DNA of 64,000 nt from Nesterenkonia aurantiaca (GTDB lineage: Bacteria > Actinomycetota > Actinomycetes > Actinomycetales > Micrococcaceae), in contig NZ_SOAN01000003.1 of NCBI RefSeq assembly GCF_004364585.1, positions 1 through 64,000 of the forward strand, in the 5' to 3' direction. The position numbers and the translations under genes were made by a program. How positions within the stretch are numbered: position 1 is the first letter of the stretch; the number at the start of each line of letters is the position of its first letter. Shown in pieces: positions 42,099 to 50,856 of this stretch. A model generated the notes under the pieces. The model ran no database searches and was not told where the DNA came from. It saw only the letters and a list, made by a program, of their open reading frames with translations.

Positions 42099-43226
42099 TC
42101 AGGTGCCAGTGACAGCCCTGGCCGTGGCCTTGGCGAAGGGGCCCACCCCGACCAGGGTGGCCGACGCCGTGCCGGTCCAGTCCCCATAGCCCAGGAGGTA
42201 GAGCCGCGGGTCACCGATGACCTGGGTCTTGGAGGGTCCGCCGACCGGAACGTGGCCGTGGGCATCCCGCAGTCCAAGCGGCTGAAGGTGATGCAGCGCT
42301 GGGCGGAACCCGGTGCACCAGATGATGACGTCGGCATCCTGAGCGTCACCGTTCTCCCAGGCCACTCCGGAGGGGGTCAGGCGGTTGAACATCGGGCTGG
42401 CGCGCAGGGCGCCGCGGTCGCGCGCCTCGCGCACCGAGGGGATCATCACGATGTCGCCGAGTCCGGCCACCCCTGCGTGTTCCCGGCCCTGTTCCAGCGC
42501 CCGGATGCGGGCTGTGGCGGCGGCGAAGAGCGCCCGACCGTCGACGTCGTCGGGGAGAAACCTCGGCGGCCGGCTGCAGACCCACGTCGTCTCCGCCACG
42601 CTGGACACCTCGGCCAGTATCTGGGCGGCGGAGTTGCCTCCGCCGACGACGATCACTCGCCGGCCCTCGAAGTCCCGGGGGTGCACATAGTCCGCAGCGT
42701 GCAGCTGCCTCCCGGAGAAGCCCCGCATTCCGGGGTAGACCGGCCAGAAGGGCCGTTCCCAGGTCCCAGTCGTGGAGATCACGGTCTGCGCCGTCATCGA
42801 GAGATTCTCCCCGGTCAGGACCAACCGTCCCTGGGGGTCCTGGTCCTGGGTCCGCACTGCGGTGACCCGCCGGGGACGGAAGACCTTGAGGTCGTAGCGC
42901 TGCTCGTATCGGGTGAGGTAGTCCACGACGTGGGCGCGTGGCGGGTATCCGTGCTCGGACTCGTCCCAGGACGGCATCATCCACCCGGGCAGAGAGGAGG
43001 ACGAGGACGGCGAGAACGTGCGCAGCCCTTCCCACATGCGGGGCCAGGCGCCACCGGGGCTCTCGGCGGCATCGAGGATCGCGAAGTCTTCACCTGGTGT
43101 GAGGCCGGCTCGGCGGAGATAGAAACCCGTGGCGAGCCCGGACTGGCCCCCACCGATGATCGCGATCGGCACATGTGCGGGTGGTTCGGAGGTGGTGTCA
43201 GGGGATGGTTCAACCTGGTCAGTCAC
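42099..43226 (-). CDS. ArsO-like flavin-containing monooxygenase
   Basis: A 375-residue FAD/NADPH monooxygenase. FAD binding is at IAIIGGGQSGLATGFYL and NADPH binding at RVIVVGGGNSAAQILAEV; TTGTWERPFWPVYPG between them is characteristic of the ArsO group linked to arsenic operons. I chose GTG 43226 (CGGAG upstream); ATG 43253 would add nine residues. It is divergent from another ars-type flavoprotein across an ArsR-like operator. Reaction on an arsenical is inference from family and position. Confidence 0.8.
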   Translation of the reverse strand: MTDQVEPSPDTTSEPPAHVPIAIIGGGQSGLATGFYLRRAGLTPGEDFAILDAAESPGGAWPRMWEGLRTFSPSSSSSLPGWMMPSWDESEHGYPPRAHVVDYLTRYEQRYDLKVFRPRRVTAVRTQDQDPQGRLVLTGENLSMTAQTVISTTGTWERPFWPVYPGMRGFSGRQLHAADYVHPRDFEGRRVIVVGGGNSAAQILAEVSSVAETTWVCSRPPRFLPDDVDGRALFAAATARIRALEQGREHAGVAGLGDIVMIPSVREARDRGALRASPMFNRLTPSGVAWENGDAQDADVIIWCTGFRPALHHLQPLGLRDAHGHVPVGGPSKTQVIGDPRLYLLGYGDWTGTASATLVGVGPFAKATARAVTGT

Positions 43227-43264
43227 TGGGCTCCGTTCTGGGTCACGCCCCATTCTGTCCAATA

Positions 43265-43282
43265 CATTGACAGTTGTCGATG
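43265..43282. promoter_or_regulatory. ArsR-like operator
   Basis: CATTGACAGTTGTCGATG is an 18-base imperfect palindrome (14 of 18 positions symmetric) in the middle of the divergent flavoprotein promoters. TTGACA/TGTCGA-type dyads with CAT/ATG ends are typical of ArsR-family sites as I recall them. A further CATCAATG half-site lies near 43311-43318. No arsR gene is in the window, so any regulator would act in trans. Confidence 0.55.
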
Positions 43283-43334
43283 CGTGACCGAGAGTGGGTG
43301 TATCGAGGTTCATCAATGTAAGGAGCAGTGAACC

Positions 43335-44663
43335 ATGAATGGTCTCCCCGTCGTAGTCATCGGTGCCGGCCCCCAGGGGATGGCGGCCGCAGCCCACCTG
43401 CTCGAGCATGGCCTCGAACCGCTGGTGCTGGAATCCGGATCGAACCCAGCTGCCGCCGTGTCCGAATGGGGACATGTGCGCTTGTTCTCGGCATGGCCCG
43501 AGCTGATCGATCAGGCCTCGGCGCGACTGCTCGGGCCCACTGGATGGACCGCACCCCAGGCGGGATACCCCACCGGAGCCGAATGGGTGCAGGACTATCT
43601 CTCCCCGTTGGCAGAGGCGCTGGGTGACCGTGTCCGCTGCGACGCGCGGGTCACGGCGGTCTCGCGCAAGGGCCGAGACCGTCTGGTCGACGCGGACCGG
43701 GCGGGCCAGCCGTTCACCGTGCACATCATCGACTCCGCCGGTGTGGAGTCCCGCGTACAGGCGCGTGCGGTCATCGACGCATCCGGGAACTGGCGGGTCC
43801 CGAACCCGGCGGGCGCAGATGGTGTGCCCGCCCTGGGCGAACGCGCGGCCGCAGACCTGATCCGCTACCAGGTGCCTGATCGGGCGGAGCCCGCCCGGTA
43901 CGCCGGTAAGCATGTGGTGGTCATCGGTTCCGGGGACTCCGCCTTCAATGCTCTCCACGAGCTGACCCAGATCGCCGAGAAGCATCCCGGCACCCGAATC
44001 ACCTGGGCGATCCGCCGAGTCGTCAGCGAGGGAACCTTCGGAGGAGGCGCAGCCGATGAGCTCCCGCAGCGCGGCGCCCTGGGCCAGCGCGCACAGCGGG
44101 CGGTGGAATCCGGTGCCGTGCAGCTGGTCACCGGCTTCCGGACCGCCGAGGTTCGACGCAGCGGCGAACAGGTGGTGCTGATCGATGAGGATGGCCGGGA
44201 ACTGCCCGCTGCAGACGCGGTGGTGGCGCTCACCGGCTTCCGGCCGGACCTGTCCTTCCTCGCCGAGATGCGTCTCGATCTCGATCCGATTCTGGAGGCG
44301 CCGCGTCGTGTGGCGGCGGAGATCGACCCCAACGTGCACTCCTGTGGATCCGTGCAGGCCACCGGGGCCGCCGATCTGGCCCAGCCGGAATCGGATCTGT
44401 ACCTCGTGGGTATGAAGTCCTATGGCCGAGCCCCGACCTTCCTGGCCCTCACCGGCTACGAGCAGGTGCGCAGCGTGGTCGCCGAGCTTGCCGGGGACCA
44501 CGCTGCCGCGGCCCGGGTCGAGCTGGAGCTGCCCGACACCGGCGTCTGCGGCGGCGCAGGCGATTTCGACGCCCCTGAGAGCAGCGGTGGAGGCTGCTGC
44601 ACTCCGGCGCCCGCCAAGGAGCCGCAGCTCATCTCGATCGGCCGAACCGCTGCCGGCACCTGA
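43335..44663 (+). CDS. FAD-dependent oxidoreductase of the arsenic-resistance type
   Basis: A 442-residue flavoprotein with an FAD motif (VVVIGAGPQGMAAAAHLLEH, residues 6-25) and an NAD(P) motif (HVVVIGSGDSAFNALHEL, about 194-211). The C-terminus carries cysteines (TGVCGGAGDF and SGGGCCTP), a feature of a flavoprotein family repeatedly found in actinobacterial ars operons. The vicinal CysCys could bind As(III). AAGGAG precedes the ATG. Ars function is inferred from family resemblance, the operator and the ArsO-like neighbour. Confidence 0.75.
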   Translation: MNGLPVVVIGAGPQGMAAAAHLLEHGLEPLVLESGSNPAAAVSEWGHVRLFSAWPELIDQASARLLGPTGWTAPQAGYPTGAEWVQDYLSPLAEALGDRVRCDARVTAVSRKGRDRLVDADRAGQPFTVHIIDSAGVESRVQARAVIDASGNWRVPNPAGADGVPALGERAAADLIRYQVPDRAEPARYAGKHVVVIGSGDSAFNALHELTQIAEKHPGTRITWAIRRVVSEGTFGGGAADELPQRGALGQRAQRAVESGAVQLVTGFRTAEVRRSGEQVVLIDEDGRELPAADAVVALTGFRPDLSFLAEMRLDLDPILEAPRRVAAEIDPNVHSCGSVQATGAADLAQPESDLYLVGMKSYGRAPTFLALTGYEQVRSVVAELAGDHAAAARVELELPDTGVCGGAGDFDAPESSGGGCCTPAPAKEPQLISIGRTAAGT

Positions 44664-44666
44664 GCT

Positions 44667-45263
44667 TCAGGCGCGGCGGGCCAGGGACGGGTAGTCGATC
44701 ACCAGGCCATGGGAGTCTACGGTCAGGTCAGCGCTGAAGTCGCCGCGCAGGCTGCTATACCTGACGAGCCTGCGCTCACCTTCCCACTGCGAGGCGTAGA
44801 CCTGCTCACTGCGCAGCACGCGCAACGACGGCATCTCCACCCACGCGGTGGCCAGCTGTGTTGCGGGCACGTCCCGGTCCAGGAGTCCGAGCCGGCGGAT
44901 CGGCATCGTGTTGGTGACCGGACACAGGCCGAGATCACAGTCGATCGCGTCGTCCAGGGTCGCCGGCTCGTCCAGACCGGGTGGCGGCAGCTTGGTGTCG
45001 CCCTGTGCCCCAGCTTCGGCAGACCACCGACCTGACTCTGATCGGGTGAGCTCCAACCAGCGGGACCAGCCGAACCCGCGTGTGCTCACGCGCAGCGCCT
45101 GCGTCATCCACCCGCTGGCGACGTCGAGCTCCCAGGCCGAGCTGAAATGTCGGGTCTGGGTGCTGCCGATGGCGTGCATGGAGGACTCGCTCAGTTCGAT
45201 GCATGCGTGGTCGGAGCGGTCAGGGTCGTCGAGGCCGGACCAGGAGAGCAGATGACTCGTCAT
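44667..45263 (-). CDS. Putative glycolipid-binding protein (PF06475-like)
   Basis: A 198-residue protein resembling the putative glycolipid-binding family: LDDAIDCDLGLCPVTNTMPI in the middle and RYSSLRGDFSADLTVDSHGL with LVIDYPSLARRA at the end are typical. I took ATG 45263 (MTSHLLSWSGL); the extension to 45374 is unlike the family. GAGACT lies 6 bases upstream. It is convergent with the flavoprotein, whose stop is 3 bases away. Biological role is not known. Confidence 0.75.
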   Translation of the reverse strand: MTSHLLSWSGLDDPDRSDHACIELSESSMHAIGSTQTRHFSSAWELDVASGWMTQALRVSTRGFGWSRWLELTRSESGRWSAEAGAQGDTKLPPPGLDEPATLDDAIDCDLGLCPVTNTMPIRRLGLLDRDVPATQLATAWVEMPSLRVLRSEQVYASQWEGERRLVRYSSLRGDFSADLTVDSHGLVIDYPSLARRA

Positions 45264-45396
45264 GGGATCAGTCTCGTCTCGCCGAGGCTCCGCGACAAGG
45301 TGCGCGCACCGAGGAGCTTCGGGTCCGGCATCGCCGATCAGGCTCGGCATGGTCGAATAGGTCATGCCAGCCATTCAACGAGCCGGAGGAGAGCAG

Positions 45397-47037
45397 ATGA
45401 TCACCGTCGCAGAACAGGTCGGCACCTACCTCGCCCGCCTCGGTGTCGGCCACGCCTTCGGCGTCGTGGGCAGCGGAAACTTCATCGTGACCAATGCCCT
45501 GCGCGCAGCGAGAGTGCCCTTCATCGCCTCCAGGCACGAGGGCGGCGCGGCGACCATGGCGGATGCCTACTCTCGGATGAGTGGGGAGGTCAGCGTGCTG
45601 AGCCTGCACCAGGGGTGCGGCCTGACCAACGCCGGCACCGGAATCACCGAAGCCGCGAAGTCCCGCACCCCGATGATCGTGCTGGCCGCGGAGAGTGCGG
45701 CTCACCAGGTCCATTCCAACTTCGCCATGGACCAGACAGGCTTCGCCCGCGCGCTCTCGGCACAGCCGGAACGCGTCCACTCCGCGGCATCTGCGCTCAC
45801 AGACACCTTCAGGGCCTATCGCACGGCAGTCCGGGACCGCCGCACCGTGGTGTTGAATCTTCCTCTGGACGTCCAGGCCGCGGAGGCTCTCGGAGAGATC
45901 CCGCAGCTCGGCGTCGAGCCGCGACCCGAGATCACGCCGTCCCAGGGCGAGCTCGAGCCACTGATCGAGGCGTTGGCTCGCAGCGAGCGGCCGGTGTTCC
46001 TGGCGGGGCGTGGTGGGCGCGGAGCGAAGCATGAAATCGCAGCGCTGGCGCAGGCGACCGGGGCCCTGCTGGCGACCAGCGCCGTGGCGAAGGGACTGTT
46101 CCACAGCAACGACTTCGACCTGGGCATCTCCGGCGGCTTCTCCTCGCCCCTGAGCGCAGAGCTGATCAGCGACGCCGACCTGGTCGTGGCCTTCGGCTGC
46201 GGCCTGAACATGTGGACCACCCGCCACGGCAGGCTCATCGGTCCCGACACCGTGGTCGCCCAGGTCGACGTCGAGGATTCCGCACTCGGTGCCCATCGCG
46301 GCGTCGACCTCCCGATCCTCGGCGGTTCACGCGGCGTCGCCCAGGCACTCCTGGGGGCTTTCGATGGCCGGGAGCGCACCGGCTACCGCACACCTGGGGT
46401 GCAAGAGCGCATTGCGACCCAGTCGCGCTGGGACCAGACCCCGACCGAGGACCTGGGCACTCCCGGAGAGAACATCGATCCGCGTGAGCTCTCCAAGGAG
46501 ATCAACCGGATCCTTCCGGCCGAGCGGATCGTCAGTGTCGACTCCGGCAACTTCATGGGTTACCCCAGCCAGTACTTCGACGTGCCCGATGAGTTCGGCT
46601 TCTGCTTCACCCAGGCGTTCCAATCGATCGGGCTGGGCCTGTACACCGCCATCGGGTCGGCCCTGGCGCAGCCCCGTCGGATGCCGGTGCTGGGAACCGG
46701 TGACGGCGGGTTCCTGATGGCCGTTCAGGAACTGGAGACCGCGGTGCGCCTGGAGCTGCCCTTGGTCGTGGTGGTCTACAACGACGCCGCCTACTCGGCC
46801 GAAGTCCACCACTTCGGTGAGGGGCATGACCTGGCAACGGTGAGGTTCCCCGACACGGATATCGCCGCGATCGCTCGAGGATTCGGTGCCGACGGCATCA
46901 CCGTGCGCTCCACCGAGGACCTTGCACCGCTGCGGGAATGGGTCGGGTCAGACCCCAGGCGTCCCCTGGTGATCGATGCGAAGGTCGCCGACGACGGAGG
47001 CTCCTGGTGGCTGGCGGAGGCTTTCAAGGGGCACTGA
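45397..47037 (+). CDS. Thiamine-diphosphate-dependent enzyme (acetolactate synthase-like)
   Basis: A 546-residue ThDP enzyme of the acetolactate synthase/benzoylformate decarboxylase superfamily. The catalytic glutamate is E48 in SRHEGGAATMADAYSR, and the diphosphate/Mg motif runs from GDGGFLM to VVYNDAAYS. Domains are the usual Pyr, central and PP order. ATG 45397 is preceded by GGAGGAG. It is followed 50 bases later by a cyclase-family hydrolase, so they are co-transcribed. Not a biosynthetic ALS, as no small subunit follows. A 2-ketoacid decarboxylase is most likely. Confidence 0.85.
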   Translation: MITVAEQVGTYLARLGVGHAFGVVGSGNFIVTNALRAARVPFIASRHEGGAATMADAYSRMSGEVSVLSLHQGCGLTNAGTGITEAAKSRTPMIVLAAESAAHQVHSNFAMDQTGFARALSAQPERVHSAASALTDTFRAYRTAVRDRRTVVLNLPLDVQAAEALGEIPQLGVEPRPEITPSQGELEPLIEALARSERPVFLAGRGGRGAKHEIAALAQATGALLATSAVAKGLFHSNDFDLGISGGFSSPLSAELISDADLVVAFGCGLNMWTTRHGRLIGPDTVVAQVDVEDSALGAHRGVDLPILGGSRGVAQALLGAFDGRERTGYRTPGVQERIATQSRWDQTPTEDLGTPGENIDPRELSKEINRILPAERIVSVDSGNFMGYPSQYFDVPDEFGFCFTQAFQSIGLGLYTAIGSALAQPRRMPVLGTGDGGFLMAVQELETAVRLELPLVVVVYNDAAYSAEVHHFGEGHDLATVRFPDTDIAAIARGFGADGITVRSTEDLAPLREWVGSDPRRPLVIDAKVADDGGSWWLAEAFKGH

Positions 47038-47087
47038 AACTCCGATAGCCTCAGCTGAGATCCATCTCGAGAAGAGGGTGTCACCAC

Positions 47088-47867
47088 ATGACCGCAGTGA
47101 ATGCATTGCTCGCCGGCCTGGCCGACAGCTCCGTGCGCATCGTCGATCTCACGAATCCGCTGTCCGCCTCAACACCGACCTTGAAGCTGCCCGAGCCCTT
47201 CGCCAACCTGATCGATTTCAGCCTGGACAAGGTCTCGGAGTATGACGAACCGGGGCCGTTCTGGAAGCACCACAACATCCACACCGGTGAGCACGTCGGT
47301 ACCCACATCGATGCTCCGGTGCACTGGGTATCAGGCCGAGAGGGCCATGACGTGGCCTCCATCCCGCCCGAGCGACTCATCGGCCCGGCCGCGGTGCTGG
47401 ATGTCAGGGAGCAGGTGGAAAAGGATCCTGACTTCCTGCTGCAGATCGAGGACATCCGTGCCTGGGAGACCGCGAACGGTCCCTTGCCCGAGAACGGCTG
47501 GCTGCTCCTGCGCACCGGATGGGACCGGTTCTCCCAGGACCAGGAGTCGTTCCTCAACGCCGACGACACCGGCTCACACACCCCCGGCATCTCGGCAGAG
47601 GCGGCCCTGTGGATCGCGGAGCAGACCTCGCTCTCGGGCATCGGGGTGGAGACGGTTGGGATCGACGCCGGCCGCGGCGCCGAACTGGACCCGCCGTTCC
47701 CGGTGCACTATCACCTGCTGGGCAATGACAAGTACGGGATCACCTCGCTGCAGAACTTGGACAAGCTCCCCAGCGTGGGGGCGATGCTGGTGGTGGCTCC
47801 GCTGCCCATCGTGGATGGGACCGCGAGCCCGTCCCGGGTCTACGCGCTGGTCCAGGACCCGGCCTAG
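47088..47867 (+). CDS. Cyclase-family metal-dependent hydrolase (isatin hydrolase-like)
   Basis: A 259-residue metal hydrolase of the kynurenine formamidase/isatin hydrolase fold. The metal motif HxGTHxDxPxH is complete as HVGTHIDAPVH (69-79). Trp59 and Trp80 sit where, from recall, isatin hydrolase holds its substrate, and LKLPEPFANLIDFSL and the GIGVETVGIDAG segment also look like that subgroup. GAGGGTG precedes the ATG. With the ThDP enzyme it could convert isatin to isatinate and then anthranilate. That is inference. Confidence 0.8.
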   Translation: MTAVNALLAGLADSSVRIVDLTNPLSASTPTLKLPEPFANLIDFSLDKVSEYDEPGPFWKHHNIHTGEHVGTHIDAPVHWVSGREGHDVASIPPERLIGPAAVLDVREQVEKDPDFLLQIEDIRAWETANGPLPENGWLLLRTGWDRFSQDQESFLNADDTGSHTPGISAEAALWIAEQTSLSGIGVETVGIDAGRGAELDPPFPVHYHLLGNDKYGITSLQNLDKLPSVGAMLVVAPLPIVDGTASPSRVYALVQDPA

Positions 47868-47932
47868 CTGCGGCTGGCCCGGTCTGAGAACCCGGCTGCT
47901 CCTGCGGTGCCGCTCTGGTGTCCTGAGACGAG

Positions 47933-47972
47933 AAAAACCCTCCACCCTGAATATGCATCCAGATCAGAGGGT
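47933..47972 (-). terminator. Terminator of tRNA-Thr
   Basis: Read on the minus strand, ACCCTC and GAGGGT (47967-47972 with 47937-47942) close a loop containing a second stem, CTGGAT/ATTCAG, and are followed directly by five T residues. This lies 8 bases beyond the tRNA 3' end and is a good rho-independent terminator. Confidence 0.7.
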
Positions 47973-47979
47973 CAATCGG

Positions 47980-48052
47980 AGCCGCCTGCCGGAATCGAAC
48001 CGGCGACCTATTCATTACGAGTGAATCGCTCTACCGACTGAGCTAAGGCGGC
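47980..48052 (-). tRNA. tRNA-Thr (anticodon CGT)
   Basis: A 73-nt tRNA on the minus strand. The acceptor stem is GCCGCCT/AGGCGGC with discriminator T; the D-arm has AGCTCAGTCGGTAGAGC; the anticodon loop CTCGTAA gives CGT for ACG threonine codons; the T-arm contains GGTTCGATTC. CCA is not encoded. Confidence 0.96.
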
Positions 48053-48082
48053 GTGGCACCGCGGTGGGGCGCACGAGGGTCT

Positions 48083-48111
48083 ACTTTACTGTGGCACCCC
48101 ACCGCGGTCAA
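48083..48111 (-). promoter_or_regulatory. Promoter of tRNA-Thr within an inverted repeat
   Basis: On the minus strand TTGACC (48106-48111), exactly 17 bases and TAAAGT (48083-48088) make a strong promoter 30 bases before the tRNA. Perfect 12-base inverted repeats, ACCGCGGTGGGG (48058-48069) and its complement (48097-48108), flank the -10, and the upstream arm touches the -35. Confidence 0.7.
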
Positions 48112-48118
48112 AGCTCGC

Positions 48119-49153
48119 TCAGTCGTGGGCGGGGACCACCATCACCGGGGTCGTCGCGTGGTGCAGCAGCTCCCGGGAGACCGAGCCAAGCAGCGCACTG
48201 CGCATGCCTCCGTAGCCCCGGGTGCCGACCACGGTCAGCTGTGCCCGGCCGCTCATCTCTTGGAGCACGTTGACCGGGAAGCCCTCCTCCACGGTCCCGA
48301 TGACCGAGAGCTCCGGGAACTGTGCCTGGATCCACCCGACCTCCACGTCGAGCTCCTTGTTCAAGTCATCCACCCGGGTCTGGACCATCGCCTGCTCGCG
48401 GGCCGCGAGCTCCGGGTACCACATCGCGGCCGTGGTCAGCGGTGGCAGGGCCATCACCAGATGCAGCCGGGTGCCGTGGCTGATGGCGGTCCTGGCGCCC
48501 TCCACAGCGGCTCGCCGGGAGTGCGGGGAGGCGTCGATGCCGACCACCACAGGCCGGGTGTCGGCGGTGCTGATCGCCTCTGCGCCCTCGCCCACGCTGG
48601 CCTCATCGGTGTGCGGGACCACCACGGTGGGGGAGTGCGCGTGGCCTGGCAGGGCCGCGGCCACCGATCCCAGGATCCGCCCGGTGAACCCGCCGCGGCC
48701 GCGGCTTCCGACCACGCACAGCTCCGCGGAGCCTGAGAGGTGGACCATCACCCCGGCTGCATCACCGTGCTCCAGCCGGTAGGTGACCTGTCCGGGGTGT
48801 CCGGCCAGTCGTTCCCTCGCCACGTTCAGCGTCTTCTCGGTCGCCTGCCGGGCCAGAGTCTGGCCGCCGGCGTCCGGAAAGCTCTCGAGGTACCCGCTCA
48901 CCGCCGGGGGAATGGTGAAGGAGCTCACCACGGTCAGCGGGAGGCCGCGGAAGTGCGCCTCCCGTGCCGCCCAGCGCAGGGCCGAGGTGGCGTTGGGTGA
49001 ACCGTCGAACCCGACCAGGACCCCGAGCGGGCGCGGGGCCCGGGCCTGTTCATCGGCCGCCGTCGGCTCCGCCGCGAGGGTGGTGTGAGCATCGTGCTTC
49101 GGGGTGGAGTCGGGTGAGGTCGCTTCGGGGGCGAGTGGAGCTTCTGAGTTCAT
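48119..49153 (-). CDS. Tandem universal stress protein
   Basis: A 344-residue protein with a disordered Ala/Pro/Glu-rich N-terminus (1-40) and two UspA domains (about 43-185 and 198-340). Both ATP-binding signatures are present: GSRGRGGFTGRILGSVAAAL and GTRGYGGMRSALLGSVSREL. It is the second two-domain Usp in the window, clearly diverged from the one at 11045. Monocistronic; the ATG has AGGA 9 bases upstream. Expression in stress or hypoxia is the family expectation. Confidence 0.92.
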   Translation of the reverse strand: MNSEAPLAPEATSPDSTPKHDAHTTLAAEPTAADEQARAPRPLGVLVGFDGSPNATSALRWAAREAHFRGLPLTVVSSFTIPPAVSGYLESFPDAGGQTLARQATEKTLNVARERLAGHPGQVTYRLEHGDAAGVMVHLSGSAELCVVGSRGRGGFTGRILGSVAAALPGHAHSPTVVVPHTDEASVGEGAEAISTADTRPVVVGIDASPHSRRAAVEGARTAISHGTRLHLVMALPPLTTAAMWYPELAAREQAMVQTRVDDLNKELDVEVGWIQAQFPELSVIGTVEEGFPVNVLQEMSGRAQLTVVGTRGYGGMRSALLGSVSRELLHHATTPVMVVPAHD

Positions 49154-49272
49154 GGCAGCGTCCTAACGCAGATCAGCTGAATATGGCCGATGATTCAGAA
49201 CTGCCGCGTGGACGTCGTCGTCACCGGTACTGAAGAGTCTACAAGGCGATTTCTACAAGCGGTAGAAAAAGT

Positions 49273-50856
49273 TCAGCAGTCCGTCCGGCCTTCGGTGAGC
49301 TCCCCGCCGATCAGGTACCGGTCCACGGCCTCATCCACACAGCCGTTGCCCGCCCGGTAGGCGAGGTGTCCCTCGCCCTCGCGGATGATCAACGAGGACT
49401 GCGGCACCTGTTCGTGCATGTTCTCCGCCCATTCCACCGGGGTGGCCGGGTCACCGGTGGTGCCGATCATCAGCAGCTCGTCCACCTCGCCGAGGTCCGG
49501 GTTCCAGGGCTCGGACACGTTCTCCGCGGGCCATTCTCCGCAGATGACCGCGCGGTGCCCGAGGTAGGGCCCGAAGGTGGGCGCCTGCTCGGAGACCTCC
49601 TCGAACTCGGCGTCGATCTGCTCCTGGTCCTGCGGCATCGGGTAGTCCAGGCACATCACGGCGTTGAAGGCGAAGCTGTTGATCCACTCGTAGCTGCCGT
49701 CGGGGCTCCGGCCGGCCTGCAGGTCCGCGAAGTACTGGAACATGGTGAAGTCCTCCTGGCCCAGGGCCACGGACATCGCCTCAGAGAGCACCGGCCAGGC
49801 CTCGCGGCTGTACATCGGGGTGATGAATCCGCTCACCAGGGTGGAGACGTTGACGGTGCGCCCGTCCGCGCCCTGTACCGGGGTCTCCGCGACGCCGGCG
49901 AAGAGCTCCTGCACACCCTCGATGACCTCCTCCACGGTGTCACCCGCGGGGCAGGTCTCCTGCTCGATGCACCACTGCGCGTAGTTCTCCAGCGCCACCT
50001 CGAAGCCGAGCGCCTGACCCTTGTTCAGCTCATGGGCATCGATCGAGACATCGAGCATCCCATCCAGGACGAAGCGCCCGACCCGGTCGCCGTAGTGCTC
50101 GGCATAGGTCATGCCCAGCTTGGTGCCGTAGGAGAAGCCCAGATAGTTCAGCTCATCCTGATCCAACACGGCCCGGATCACGTCCATGTCCCGGACCGCC
50201 GAGAGGGAGTCCACGTGCCCGAGCAGGGCGCCGCTCTCGGACTCGCACTGGGCGGCCAGCTCGGCCGCCGACTCGCGGGCCTCGGCATAGGAGGACGCAT
50301 CGTCGAGCTGCTCCTCGGAGACCTGTTCCCGGTACTCGTCCATCTCGGCGTCGTCCAGGCAGGTCACCGGTGCCGACCGGTGCACCCCGCGCGGGTCGAA
50401 GCCGATGATGTTGTAGTGCTCGATGAGCTCCTCGCTGAACGCGACCGAGAGCGAGTCCGCCACGGCGTCATAGCCGGAGGAGCCGGGTCCGCCGGGGTTG
50501 GTGAGCAGATGCTCGGCGTCGTCCCCGCCGGTCTGGGAGCTGATGATCCGGATCTCCAGGTCCTCCTGCGCCCCCGGCTCGGCCCAGTCCATCGGCACCG
50601 TGACATCTGCGCACATCATGGTCTCCTCGCAGGAGGTCCACTCGATGTCCTGGTCGTAGTACGCGGTGTAGTCCTCGGCCGCGCTGGGGAGCTCCTCTGC
50701 GGGCACCGAGGTGGCGGTGATCGGCTGCGCCTGCGCCTCCGCCGCGCCGGAGTCGGACTCCTCACCTGAGTTCACGCAACCCGAGAGCAGCAGCGCGGCC
50801 GCGGCGGTGAGGCCGACCAGCCGCAGCCCGCGAGGAGAGAGCACATTCTCAGGCAC
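49273..50856 (-). CDS. Secreted alpha/beta-hydrolase, tripeptidyl aminopeptidase-like lipoprotein
   Basis: A 527-residue extracellular lipoprotein peptidase of the S33/SlpD type that trims peptides from the N-terminus. The lipobox is LLSGC (Cys27). The nucleophile is in GFSYGTKLG, the oxyanion loop is TNPGGPGSSG, and the TAP-like C-terminal domain supplies Asp in TTGDPATP and His in GEGHLAY. Several cysteines suggest disulfides. It overlaps holB by 8 bases, with GGGAGG before the GTG, so it ends the tmk-holB operon. Confidence 0.9.
   Translation of the reverse strand: MPENVLSPRGLRLVGLTAAAALLLSGCVNSGEESDSGAAEAQAQPITATSVPAEELPSAAEDYTAYYDQDIEWTSCEETMMCADVTVPMDWAEPGAQEDLEIRIISSQTGGDDAEHLLTNPGGPGSSGYDAVADSLSVAFSEELIEHYNIIGFDPRGVHRSAPVTCLDDAEMDEYREQVSEEQLDDASSYAEARESAAELAAQCESESGALLGHVDSLSAVRDMDVIRAVLDQDELNYLGFSYGTKLGMTYAEHYGDRVGRFVLDGMLDVSIDAHELNKGQALGFEVALENYAQWCIEQETCPAGDTVEEVIEGVQELFAGVAETPVQGADGRTVNVSTLVSGFITPMYSREAWPVLSEAMSVALGQEDFTMFQYFADLQAGRSPDGSYEWINSFAFNAVMCLDYPMPQDQEQIDAEFEEVSEQAPTFGPYLGHRAVICGEWPAENVSEPWNPDLGEVDELLMIGTTGDPATPVEWAENMHEQVPQSSLIIREGEGHLAYRAGNGCVDEAVDRYLIGGELTEGRTDC

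Noticed and set aside
42099-44501. An 800-codon open frame on the minus strand
   Set aside because: Only its last 375 codons are a real protein (ArsO-like). The first half is antisense to the well-supported flavoprotein at 43335-44663 and has no domain character. The frame stays open by GC bias.
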